From NCBI GenBank assembly GCA_965213525.1, contig OZ243889.1:3100001-3164000 (forward strand): a DNA stretch of 64,000 nucleotides, in the 5' to 3' direction. Position 1 is the first letter of the stretch. The number at the start of each line of letters is the position of its first letter. A model generated the notes under the pieces. It had not been told where the DNA came from, ran no database searches, and worked only from the letters and a program-made list of their open reading frames with translations. Source of the DNA: G965213525 sp965213525 (GTDB lineage Bacteria; Actinomycetota; Acidimicrobiia; Acidimicrobiales; Poriferisodalaceae). This document shows positions 35,911 to 43,961 of the stretch, piece by piece. A program made the position numbers and the translations under genes.

Positions 35911-37060
35911 GCAGGTCGGGCAGGGCTGACAGGGCGGCGTCGACGTCGGCCCGCGTGCTCGACCACCCGAGGGAGAACCGCAACGAGCGGTGGGCATCGA
36001 CGCCCATGGCCTCGAGCACCGGAGACGGTTCGAGCCCCTCAGAGGCACAGGCGCTACCCGAGTGCACGGCGACACCGGCTCGGTCGAGGCCGAGGACGAT
36101 GGCCTGGGGCTCGATCCCGTCGATGGTGACACCGACCAGGTGCGGCGTCCGTTCGTGGGGATGACCGATCAGGCGCACGCCCTCAAGGGCGTCGAGCCCG
36201 TCTCGCAAGGCCGCCCCGAGGGTCGCCTGGTCGGCGAGCTCGGCGTGGAGGAGACCGGCGCTGAGCGCCCCGGCGACGGCCCCCAGGCTCACGATGCCGG
36301 GTACCGGTTCCATCCCCGCCCGGCGGGCGCGCTCCTGGTCGCCGCCGAGGACCAGCGGCTCGATGCGCAGGCCCCGTCGCACGACGAGCACCCCCGTGCC
36401 GGGCAGCGCCCCCAGCTTGTGCCCGCTGATGGCCACCAGGTCGGCTGGAACCCGGGTGAGGTCGACCTCGACGTGGCCGGCGGCGGTCGCGGCATCGACC
36501 AGGGTGGATGTGCCACGTTGCCGGCACGACGCCACCACCTCGGCGACGGGTTGGGTGGTGCCCACCTCGTGGTTGGCCCATTGCAGGCACACGAGCGAGG
36601 TGTCGTCGCTGACCGCGTCGATGACCTCGGCGGGGTCGACCCGCCCGGTCGCATCGACCCCCACCCAGGTGATCGAGCTGGCCCACCGCTCGACGCTCTG
36701 GCGGACACAGGAGTGCTCGACCGTGGCGCACACGACGTGGCCCGAGCCGCGACGCCGCACGGCACCGAACACCGCCGCGGCCACGGCCTCGGTCGCCCCG
36801 CTGGTGAACACGATCTGGCGGGAGGCGACGCCGAGCAGCGACGCCACCTGCTCCCGGGACGTCTCGATGAGGTGGCGGGCGCCGAGGGCCTCGCTGTGCA
36901 GCCGGCTGGGGTCGCCGTGGGCGCCACCGGCGTCGATCCACCTCGCCAGCGCCTCGGCCGCCTCGGGCCGCAGCGGGCTCGTGCTGGCGTGGTCGAGGTA
37001 GTGCCGGACGCTCACGAGCGGGGGCTGAGGACCGGGTGACGGGTCGACGTCAGGTCGCAC
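35885..37060 (-). CDS. Cysteine desulfurase (NifS/IscS-like)
   Basis: A PLP enzyme that removes sulfur from cysteine for Fe-S clusters or tRNA thiolation. 391 residues (GTG at 37060; a second GTG at 37015 gives a start nearer the usual MxYLDHAST). Motifs: YLDHASTSPLRPEA, TSGATEAVAAAV, VEHSCVRQSVERW, ANHEVGTTQP, the PLP Lys in ISGHKLGALPGTGVL and the active Cys in HSGSACASEGLEPSPVL. It is downstream of, and overlaps, the SufR-like regulator on the same strand. That placement suggests regulation by Fe-S status. It overlaps the end of the convergent NRPS gene by 26 nt. Confidence 0.93.
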   Translation of the reverse strand: MRPDVDPSPGPQPPLVSVRHYLDHASTSPLRPEAAEALARWIDAGGAHGDPSRLHSEALGARHLIETSREQVASLLGVASRQIVFTSGATEAVAAAVFGAVRRRGSGHVVCATVEHSCVRQSVERWASSITWVGVDATGRVDPAEVIDAVSDDTSLVCLQWANHEVGTTQPVAEVVASCRQRGTSTLVDAATAAGHVEVDLTRVPADLVAISGHKLGALPGTGVLVVRRGLRIEPLVLGGDQERARRAGMEPVPGIVSLGAVAGALSAGLLHAELADQATLGAALRDGLDALEGVRLIGHPHERTPHLVGVTIDGIEPQAIVLGLDRAGVAVHSGSACASEGLEPSPVLEAMGVDAHRSLRFSLGWSSTRADVDAALSALPDLLSRLRALS

Positions 37061-37814
37061 CCAGGCTGGTGACGCAGTTGAGGCTGCCGGTCACCCGGGA
37101 GGCGGTCAGCTCGGCTGACCCGTCGCCGTGCAGGCCCGCCATCATCCCCCGCACCAGCCCCCGGTCGATGGCGCACAGCACCGGGTGCTCGAGGGCGGCG
37201 TCACCGAAGGGGCAGTGCTCGCTCACGATGCGCAGCGAGTCACCCGAGCTCTCGGTGCGAGCGGCGAAGCCCCGGGCGGTGAGGGCCGCAGCCACCGCAG
37301 CGGCGGCGGCCCGCAGGGAGCGCTGCGCCGAGCCCGGTTCCATGGCCCCGGCCAAGCTGGTGCCGTACTCGGCTCCGACGTCCTCGGCCAGCTGCTCGGC
37401 CTGCTCGGTGGGCAGGCAGGCCAACGCCCGTCCGAGCAGCGCCCCGAGCAGGTCGTCGCGCCGCACCGGGATCTGCAGCGGCTCGGCGGCGTCGGGGGCG
37501 ACGTAGCGCTTCGACGGGCGTCCGGCGCCGCTGGCCGTACGACGCAGGTCGACCTCGACGTACCCGCCGGCGGCCAGCTTGTCGAGGTGGTGGCGGGCGA
37601 CGTTGACGTGCAGCTCGAAGCGGGCGGCCACCTCGGTGGCGCTGGCCCCCTCGGGGGTGTCGCGGACGAACAGGTAGATGTCACGCCGGGTGCGGTCGCC
37701 GAACGCAGAGGTGATGGCTGTGACCGCTGCGCCGAACTCGTCTGCGCTGAGACCGACGTCACCGGGTGCGGGCGCGACGCTCCCGTGAGCTTGAGTGGGT
37801 CGTCGCTGCACCAC
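37050..37814 (-). CDS. sufR: SufR-like Fe-S-sensing transcriptional regulator
   Basis: 254 residues. A winged helix-turn-helix domain (about residues 30-100; GDRTRRDIYLFVRDTPEG and ASATEVAARFELHVNVARHHLDKL) is followed by a cluster-binding C-terminal domain. Cysteines are spaced EHC-PFGDAALEHPVL-C, exactly C-x12-C as in SufR, with another Cys in SLNCVTSL near the end. SufR represses suf or isc genes when holding a cluster. It overlaps the desulfurase gene by 11 nt. A TAGAAT hexamer (37826-37821) lies 6 nt before the GTG, overlapped by the CTACC-N6-GGTAG repeat, consistent with autoregulation. Confidence 0.85.
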   Translation of the reverse strand: MVQRRPTQAHGSVAPAPGDVGLSADEFGAAVTAITSAFGDRTRRDIYLFVRDTPEGASATEVAARFELHVNVARHHLDKLAAGGYVEVDLRRTASGAGRPSKRYVAPDAAEPLQIPVRRDDLLGALLGRALACLPTEQAEQLAEDVGAEYGTSLAGAMEPGSAQRSLRAAAAAVAAALTARGFAARTESSGDSLRIVSEHCPFGDAALEHPVLCAIDRGLVRGMMAGLHGDGSAELTASRVTGSLNCVTSLGAT

Positions 37815-37820
37815 GTCGAT

Positions 37821-37839
37821 ATTCTACCTATCTCGGTAG
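37821..37839. promoter_or_regulatory. Candidate SufR operator in the sufR / mrp divergent region
   Basis: CTACC (37824-37828), 6 nt, GGTAG (37835-37839). On the minus strand TAGAAT (37826-37821) is followed by 6 nt and the sufR GTG, a leaderless-type promoter whose -10 is covered by the left arm. TATTCT (37820-37825) could serve mrp on the plus strand. Confidence 0.55.
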
Positions 37840-37896
37840 GAGAAATCCGCCGGTCGGCGTTCGCCGATCGAGCCCGCCGCAGCGAGGAGCCCGTCG

Positions 37897-39036
37897 ATGC
37901 CCACCGAAGCCGAGGTGCTCGAGGCCGTGTCCGCGGTGGTCGACCCCGAGATCGGCCGTCCCCTCGGCGAGCTCGGCATGGTGCGGGGGGCGTCGGTCGT
38001 GGGGTCGGCGGCCCAGGTGATGGTGGCGCTTCCCGTCGAGACCTACCCGTCGGCGGGTCCGCTCTCTGAGGCCATCGGCGAGACGCTGTCCTCCCTCGGG
38101 GGCATTGTCGACGTCGACGTGCAGTTCGGGCTCATGGGCGAGGACGAACAGGCTGACCTGCGCATCCGTCTCATCGGCGACCCGGGTGCCACCGCAGGCA
38201 GCGAGCACGCCCACGGCCACGCCGAGGGTCGAACCATCCCCTTCGCCGAGCCGACGAGTCGCACCCGGGCGCTGCTCATCGCCTCGGGCAAGGGCGGCGT
38301 CGGCAAGTCCTCGATCACGGTCAACCTCGGCGTGGCGCTGTCCCGGCTCGGCAGGTCGGTGGCGGTCGTGGATGCCGACGTCTGGGGGTTCTCCATCCCC
38401 CGCATGCTCGGGGTCGACCGGCCACCCATGGTCATCGACCGCATGCTCGTGCCACCGTCGGCCAACGGGGTGCGGTGCATCTCGATGGGGTTCTTCGCCG
38501 ACGACGATCAGCCCGTCATCTGGCGGGGTCCGATGCTGCACAAGGCGCTCGAGCAGTTCCTCACCGACGTGTGGTGGGACGAACCCGACTACCTCGTGGT
38601 GGATCTTCCCCCCGGGACCGGCGACATCAGCCTGTCGCTCGCCCAGTTCCTGCCGCGGGGCGAGGTGTACGTCGTGACGACGCCCCAGCCCGCCGCCCAG
38701 TCCGTCGCCCAGCGAGCGGCCTACATGGCCCAGCGCGTCCAGCTCGACGTGCGCGGGGTCATCGAGAACATGAGCTGGTTCACCGGCGACGACGGCACCA
38801 GCTACCCCATCTTCGGCAGCGGCGGCGGCGCCCACCTCGCCGACAAGCTCGGGGTGCCGCTCATCGGTCAGGTGCCGCTCGTGCCCGGCCTGCGCGAGGG
38901 CGGCGACACCGGCAACCCGATCACGGTGAGCGACCCCGACGGCGAGGCCGGCAAGGTCTTCGCCCAGATGGCCGAGCGGATCGACACCGAGCTGGCGCCC
39001 ACTCGTCGACACCATCCCGAGCTCAAGCTCATCTGA
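37897..39036 (+). CDS. mrp: Mrp/ApbC Fe-S cluster carrier ATPase
   Basis: 379 residues: an N-terminal MIP18/DUF59 domain (about residues 1-95, EAVSAVVDPEIGRPLGELGMV), then a P-loop NTPase. The deviant Walker A is ASGKGGVGKSS, and Walker motifs are VAVVDADVWGFSIPRMLG and LVVDLPPGTGDISLSL. Mrp proteins carry or transfer Fe-S clusters. The usual C-terminal CxxC pair is absent: ENMSWFTGDDGTSYPIFGSGGG has no Cys, as I recall for some actinobacterial members. GAGGAG precedes the ATG. It is divergent from sufR across the candidate operator. Confidence 0.92.
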   Translation: MPTEAEVLEAVSAVVDPEIGRPLGELGMVRGASVVGSAAQVMVALPVETYPSAGPLSEAIGETLSSLGGIVDVDVQFGLMGEDEQADLRIRLIGDPGATAGSEHAHGHAEGRTIPFAEPTSRTRALLIASGKGGVGKSSITVNLGVALSRLGRSVAVVDADVWGFSIPRMLGVDRPPMVIDRMLVPPSANGVRCISMGFFADDDQPVIWRGPMLHKALEQFLTDVWWDEPDYLVVDLPPGTGDISLSLAQFLPRGEVYVVTTPQPAAQSVAQRAAYMAQRVQLDVRGVIENMSWFTGDDGTSYPIFGSGGGAHLADKLGVPLIGQVPLVPGLREGGDTGNPITVSDPDGEAGKVFAQMAERIDTELAPTRRHHPELKLI

Positions 39037-39101
39037 GCCCGGTCGGACGCTGCGGGGTGCCCGGTGCGAGCGGCGCCGGCGGCCGATGCGCTCCAGGGCG
39101 C

Positions 39102-39671
39102 TCAGCTCCGGCGCAGCAGAGCCCTGGCCTCGTGGGCACCCTCGGGTGTCCACCCCTCGAACAGCTCGACGACCTCCACACCACCCAGGCCCCGGGTGAT
39201 GCTGGCCAGCTCGCCGTCGGCGAGCAGGTGCCGTCGGTGGGGCCGGGCGTGGCGCGTGAGGTTCGACGCCGTCGGCAGGCCGACCATCGCCACCCCGCCG
39301 TCGGCCAGCACGCCACCCAGCGCGCCGAGCAGGGCGCGATCGCAGTAGCGCACGACGATGGCTGCGTCCCAGGGCCCCGGCGGTGGGCCGTCGGCGGACA
39401 GGTCGCGCCGGTCGGTGCGCAGCGATACCCCGTCGCCGTCGGCGAGGACGACCGCGCGTGAGAGCGCCACGCCGGACACGTCGACGAGGGTGGCGTCGAA
39501 GCCCTCGGCGGCCAGCCAACGAGCGTGGCGACCGAGACCACCGGCGAGATCGACCGCCCGTCCCGACGCCGGGAGCAGGTGCCGGCGCTCGACGATCCAG
39601 GGCTCGGCGCTGCCCGGCTCGGCGGTCGCCCAGCGCTCGTCCCACCGGCGCTGCTCGTCGGATCGTTCCAC
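39102..39671 (-). CDS. SAM-dependent methyltransferase domain protein
   Basis: About 189 residues from the GTG at 39671 (VERSDEQRRWDERW), which has a good GGAGGG upstream; the frame is open to 39779. Motif I is AVDLAGGLGRHARWLAAEGFDATLVDVS, split here as AVDLAGGLGRHARWL. The fold continues with WDAAIVVRYCDRALL and VAMVGLPTASNLTRHARP. It resembles tellurite-resistance (TehB)-type small methyltransferases. Its substrate is unknown. It faces mrp tail to tail and the DUF3107 gene head to head. Confidence 0.8.
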   Translation of the reverse strand: MERSDEQRRWDERWATAEPGSAEPWIVERRHLLPASGRAVDLAGGLGRHARWLAAEGFDATLVDVSGVALSRAVVLADGDGVSLRTDRRDLSADGPPPGPWDAAIVVRYCDRALLGALGGVLADGGVAMVGLPTASNLTRHARPHRRHLLADGELASITRGLGGVEVVELFEGWTPEGAHEARALLRRS

Positions 39672-39743
39672 TCCGTTCCCTCCGCCATGGCCCGCGCCCC
39701 GGACCGGGTCGACCCCGCCGGTCGCCGGCCCCCGCAGTGCCCG

Positions 39744-39877
39744 GTGGCGGGTGGCCCTGCGTACCATGAGCGGCCTCACCGTCGCCCGAGGAGCCAGCGT
39801 GCACGTTCGCGTGGCGGGTGGCCCTGCGTACCATGAGCGGCCTCACCGTCGCCCGAGGAGCCAACGTGCACGTTCGA
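39744..39877. repeat. 67-bp tandem duplication covering the DUF3107 promoter and start
   Basis: Copy 1 (39744-39810) and copy 2 (39811-39877) differ at two positions. Each contains a TACCAT hexamer, a CGAGGAG ribosome-binding-like site, and a GTG CAC GTT CG start. Only the copy 2 start is in frame with DUF3107. Confidence 0.92.
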
Positions 39878-40099
39878 ATCGGAGTGTCCAACGCCCCCCG
39901 AGAGCTCGATGTCGAGGTCGCCGACGACACCGATCTCGAGGCGTTGCGGGCCGACGTCGAGGCGGCTCTCGCCGACGACGACGGGGTGCTCTGGCTCGTC
40001 GACAAGAAGGAGCAGCGCCTGGCGGTGCCCTCGGACAAGGTGGCCTACGTCCTCATCGGTTCGCCCAAGGCCGAGCAGCGGATCGGCTTCGCCAACTGA
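39866..40099 (+). CDS. DUF3107 family protein
   Basis: 77 residues, MHVRIGVSNAPRELDVEVAD to IGSPKAEQRIGFAN, an almost universally actinobacterial small protein of unknown function (relative of mycobacterial TB9.4). The GTG at 39866 follows CGAGGAG. The segment KVAYVLIGSPKAEQRIGF is the family hallmark. Its stop overlaps the likely CTG start of the first ArsA-like gene (CTGA), so the three genes form one coupled unit. The promoter and start region are tandemly duplicated. Confidence 0.88.
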   Translation: MHVRIGVSNAPRELDVEVADDTDLEALRADVEAALADDDGVLWLVDKKEQRLAVPSDKVAYVLIGSPKAEQRIGFAN

Positions 40100-41049
40100 G
40101 CACCGGCCCAGCCCTGCTCGACCGGCGCCTGCTGTTCGTCACCGGCAAGGGCGGCGTCGGCAAGACCACCGTGGCCGCGGCGCTGGCGATCGTGGCCGCC
40201 CGGCTCGACAAGCGCACCCTGATCTGTGAGGTCGACGCCAAGGGCGATCTGGCCGCCGGGCTGGAGTGCGGCCCGCTGGCCTTCGAGCCGACCCTGGTCG
40301 AGGACCGCCTCTCGGCGATGACCATGGAGACCGAGGCGTCGCTTCGGGAGTACCTGGCCCTCAACCTCCGCCTGCCGGTGCTCACCAAGATCGGTCCGGT
40401 TGCCCGAACCTTCGACTTCGTGGCCAGCGCCGCTCCTGGCGTGCGGGAGATCCTCACCGTCGGCAAGCTCTGCTACGAGGTGCGTGAGCGCCACTACGAC
40501 CTCGTCGTCGTCGACGGCCCCGCCACCGGCCACGTGGTAGGTCAGCTGAGCGCGGCCGAGGGCATCAGGGACCTCGTCCAGGTGGGTCTCGTGCGCGGTC
40601 AGACCCAGTGGATGCTCGACCTGTTGAACGACCCGGCGGTCGCTGGGGTGGTGGCGGTCACCCTGGCCGAGGAGATGCCGGTCACCGAGACGATCGAGCT
40701 CATCGGGCGCCTCGACGGCGAGACCGGGGTCGATCTGGCCAGCGTGGTGGTCAACCGGGTGCTGCCCGAGCTGTTCGGCCGCCCCGAGGAGGAGGTCTTC
40801 GACCGCCTGGCCGAACCGGTGCGCACCGCGTGGCTGTCCGAGGCGATCGACGGTCCCGCCGACGAGCTGCTCGACGCCGCCTCGTTCGCGGTGCGCTTGC
40901 GGCGGTCCAGGGCGGTGCACATGGCCCGCCTGCGCGACGAGCTGAGCAGCCGGTGCCCCCTGGTCTACGTGCCCGAGCTGTTCGGACGCCGCCAGGGCCG
41001 CCGCAGCGTCGACCGCGTCGCCGACGCCCTCGAAGCCGAGCTGGCATGA
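40096..41049 (+). CDS. ArsA/Get3-like ATPase, first paralogue
   Basis: 317 residues if it starts at CTG 40096, within CTGA overlapping the DUF3107 stop. No ATG, GTG or TTG exists in frame before the Walker A, so a non-canonical start is needed. The deviant Walker A is FVTGKGGVGKTT (near residue 17). Signature strands are LICEVDAKGDLAAGLE, LVVVDGPATGHVVGQL and VAVTLAEEMPVTETIELI. It corresponds to the Rv3679-type member of the actinobacterial pair of anion-transporter-like ATPases. Its role is unsettled (membrane homeostasis and glycerol uptake have been proposed in mycobacteria). Its stop overlaps the second paralogue (ATGA). Confidence 0.88.
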   Translation: MSTGPALLDRRLLFVTGKGGVGKTTVAAALAIVAARLDKRTLICEVDAKGDLAAGLECGPLAFEPTLVEDRLSAMTMETEASLREYLALNLRLPVLTKIGPVARTFDFVASAAPGVREILTVGKLCYEVRERHYDLVVVDGPATGHVVGQLSAAEGIRDLVQVGLVRGQTQWMLDLLNDPAVAGVVAVTLAEEMPVTETIELIGRLDGETGVDLASVVVNRVLPELFGRPEEEVFDRLAEPVRTAWLSEAIDGPADELLDAASFAVRLRRSRAVHMARLRDELSSRCPLVYVPELFGRRQGRRSVDRVADALEAELA

Positions 41050-42251
41050 ACACGCCGCCAGCGGACCCGGCAGGGCCAGCAGGGCCGGCGGCCGGGGACG
41101 GGGAGGGCCTGGCGCAGCTGTTGTCGTCCAAGGAGGTCGTCGTGTTCGCCGGGTCGGGCGGGGTCGGCAAGACCACGACGGCGGCCGCAGCCGGGCTGAT
41201 GGCAGCGTCAGAGCTTGGCATCAAGGTGCTGGTGCTCACGATCGACCCCGCTCGGCGGTTGGCGAACGCCATGGGTCTGGCCGAGGTCGGCAACGCCGAG
41301 ACCCAGGTGGCGCCCTCGGCGCTGGCTGCGGCCGGGGTGCGTCCGGGCGGTGAGCTGTGGGTGGCCATGCTCGACACCAAGGCGTCGTGGGACGACCTCA
41401 TCGAGCGCCACGCGCCGAGCGTGGCGGTGCGTGACCGCATCCTCGCCAACTCGATCTACGCCAACATCTCGGCCCGCTTCGTCCAGAGCCACGACTACAT
41501 CGCCATGGAGCGTCTCTACGAGCTGCACGCCTCGAGGCGCTATGACCTCGTCATCGTCGACACGCCCCCGAGTCGCAACGCCATCGACTTCCTCGAGGCG
41601 CCGGCTCGCATGGCGGACTTCTTCCGCAGTCGACTGCTGCGGTGGCTGACCGCCCCGTCGCGCTCACGGCTGTTGACCTTGGCCTCACGCCCGTTCTACG
41701 AGGTCGCCGATCGCATCCTCGGCTCGCAGTTCCTCGGTGACATCGCCGAGTTCTTCGGACTCTTCCAGATGATGGAGCGGGGGTTCGTCGAGCGGGCCGA
41801 GGCGGTGTCCAGGGTGCTCGCCGATCGGCGCACCACCTTCGTCGTGGTGACCACCCCCGAGGACGCGCCGGTCGCCGAGGCCGAGTTCTTCCTCGATGCG
41901 CTGCGCGCCCGGCGCCTGCACCTCGGGGCGGTCGTGGTGAACCGCACCCTGGCGTCCTCGCTGCGCGACGAACGGGCCCGGCGTGCTGCTGATCGTCTCG
42001 GCGACGACGCCGAGCGCATCGCCGCCCAGCTGGCAGCCGACGGCGTCGGTGATCCTGGTACGACAGCACGGGTGCTCGCCGAGGTCGCCCGCAACTTCTG
42101 TGACCTGGCCGTGGCGGCCGGCCGGGAGGTGGCGTTGCGCCAGGGACTGCAGCCCCGTGCCGACGTGGTGGTCGAGGTGCCCTGGTTCGCCGGCGACGTC
42201 GCCGACCTCGCCTCGCTGGCCGTGATCGGCGACCACCTGCGCCGCGGCTGA
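41046..42251 (+). CDS. ArsA/Get3-like ATPase, second paralogue
   Basis: 401 residues. A Pro/Gly-rich N-terminus leads to the Walker A FAGSGGVGKTTTAAA (about residues 35-49), LTIDPARRLANAMGL, the helical insert FVQSHDYIAMERLYELHA, VDTPPSRNAIDFLEAP (switch) and VVVTTPEDAPVAEAEFF. This matches the Rv3680-type partner of the preceding gene; the two probably form a heteromer. The ATG at 41046 is coupled to the previous gene by ATGA. Confidence 0.9.
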   Translation: MNTPPADPAGPAGPAAGDGEGLAQLLSSKEVVVFAGSGGVGKTTTAAAAGLMAASELGIKVLVLTIDPARRLANAMGLAEVGNAETQVAPSALAAAGVRPGGELWVAMLDTKASWDDLIERHAPSVAVRDRILANSIYANISARFVQSHDYIAMERLYELHASRRYDLVIVDTPPSRNAIDFLEAPARMADFFRSRLLRWLTAPSRSRLLTLASRPFYEVADRILGSQFLGDIAEFFGLFQMMERGFVERAEAVSRVLADRRTTFVVVTTPEDAPVAEAEFFLDALRARRLHLGAVVVNRTLASSLRDERARRAADRLGDDAERIAAQLAADGVGDPGTTARVLAEVARNFCDLAVAAGREVALRQGLQPRADVVVEVPWFAGDVADLASLAVIGDHLRRG

Positions 42252-42295
42252 TCTGCGGGGGCCAGCTCGCCACGGTCGGCGCGACACCCTCTCAG

Positions 42296-42308
42296 TAGGG
42301 TCCGTCGG
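42296..42308 (+). promoter_or_regulatory. Leaderless-type -10 of the DUF262 gene
   Basis: TAGGGT at 42296-42301 followed by 7 nt and the GTG at 42309; no ribosome site. Confidence 0.5.
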
Positions 42309-43961
42309 GTGACCGAGCCGATGGGTCGTCCGCGCGCCGAGACGTACCAGGTCCAGGATCTCGCCCGCCTCCTGGCCGACGGGGTCGTGCGCATCCCGCG
42401 GTTCCAACGCGGGCTGCGGTGGGACGCACGCGACGTCGAGCGGCTCTTCGACAGCATCGTCGAGGAGTTCCCCATCGGCACGCTGCTGTTCTGGCAGCGC
42501 GAGGCACCGGCGAGCGATGTCGTGCTCGGGCGTCGGACGACCCGGCGCCGGCGATGGATCGAGCGCTGTGGGTCGTCGACGGCCAACAGCGCCTGACGGC
42601 CTTGGCCAACGTGCTCCTGCACGAACGGGACGACGCAGGCGACGAGCTCTACTACGACCTTGCGCAGGGTGGCTTGCACCGACGCCGACGCAGTGCCTGC
42701 CGGCCCGGGCGAGTCGTGGACCTCGCTGCGAACGGCGTTCGATCAGGAGCTCGTGCTGAACTGGCTGTTCGATCGCGGGGACGTCATCGACGAGCTCCGA
42801 CGCAACGCCTTCGCCTTGACGAGGAAGCTACGGGAGTACGAGGTGCCGGCGTACGTCGTCGAGAGCGCAGACGAAGCCGTCGTGCAGCAGATCTTCGATC
42901 GCCTGAACGCCTACGGCAAGCGCATCAGCCGGGCCGAGGCGTTCCACGCCCTCCACGCTGCCACCGAGCCGTCCGACCGGCCCATCGACCTGAAGTGGCT
43001 GCAACGAGAGGTCGCGCTCCTCGGCTTCGGAGCGCTGCGCGATGACACCGTGCTGAAGGCCGTGCTGGCCCGGCGCGGCGGCGACGTCCTTCGCGAGATC
43101 CGGGGGGAGTTCGAGCGGGGCGATGTCAAGGAGGCGCCAGAGCACGCGTTCCGCGCCACCCTCGAAGCGCTGCGAGGTGCATGTGCTTTCGTCCAGGGTG
43201 AGTGCGGGGTGCCCCACGTCCGCCTCCTGCCGTACGAGTTCCTCATCGTCACGCTGTGCCGGTTCTTCGCTCATCATCCCCACCCGAACGACCGGAACCG
43301 CGTGCGGCTCCGGCGCTGGTTCTGGCGAGCGGCCATGGCGGGGCCGCCCGCCCAGGGCGGCTACACGACAGCGATGCGGGCGTATCCCTCGGCCGTCGAC
43401 GACCGCGATGAATCAGCATCCGTGGAGGCGCTTCTCGCACGGGTTCCCGACCAGGTGAGGCATCCGCCGATCGACCGCTTCCGGCTGAACGACGCAGCGG
43501 CCCGGATGGGCGCCACCGCCCTCGTCGACCTCGGGCCGATCGATCCGGTCACTGGTGCTGCGATCGATCTCGCTGCGGCGTTCGAGGATCGCGGCCGCCC
43601 GTTCGGACGTCTCACCGCAGCAGCCTCCGCTGACCACTCCGCCGGGTTGGTCGACCGAGCGCTGCTCCCGCCGGGATCAGAGGTGGAGAGCATGCTCTCG
43701 GTCTTCGATGAGGCTGGGCGCACCGTCCTCGCCAGCCATGGCATCCCGGTCGAGGCCTACGAGGCGCTGAGGAGGGCGGACGACGCCGCCGGGTTCCTCC
43801 GGATCCGGCACGAGCACCTCTCCGTCGTCGTCCAGCAGTTCCTCGACGCCAGCGCCGAACTCGACCACGATGACCGACGGGCGATAGCAGAGCTCACCGT
43901 CGAGGACGATCCGGACGACGACGCGCCGTTCGTGATGGGCGAAGGCCTCCCCACGACGTGA
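42309..43961 (+). pseudogene. DUF262 (GmrS/ParB-like) protein with two apparent frameshifts
   Basis: DUF262 is the NTP-using, ParB-like half of GmrSD-type restriction and of related defence proteins. The 5' frame has the domain core YQVQDLARLLADGVVRIPRFQRGLRW and the strand FPIGTLLFWQRE. It runs to a stop at 42594-42596. The hallmark WVVDGQQRLTALANVLLH is read instead in another frame (about 42545-42665). The original frame then resumes near 42680 (DADAVPAGPGESW) and is open to 43961 with no further defect. Two compensating indels, near 42535 and 42675, would restore one ~550-residue protein. The C-terminal part (LASHGIPVEAYEALRRADD, then FLDAS) is the helical end of such proteins; no HNH (DUF1524) motif was seen. 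Its stop overlaps the GTG of the HipA-like gene. Confidence 0.8.

Noticed and set aside
37828..40038. Antisense open frame of 736 codons across mrp and the methyltransferase
   Set aside because: His/Arg/Gly-rich translation with no motif; the plus-strand mrp and minus-strand methyltransferase frames explain the DNA.
42419..43045. Separate 208-codon gene containing DGQQRL
   Set aside because: Only residues around the DGQQR motif look like protein; it is the middle, frame-shifted piece of the DUF262 gene.
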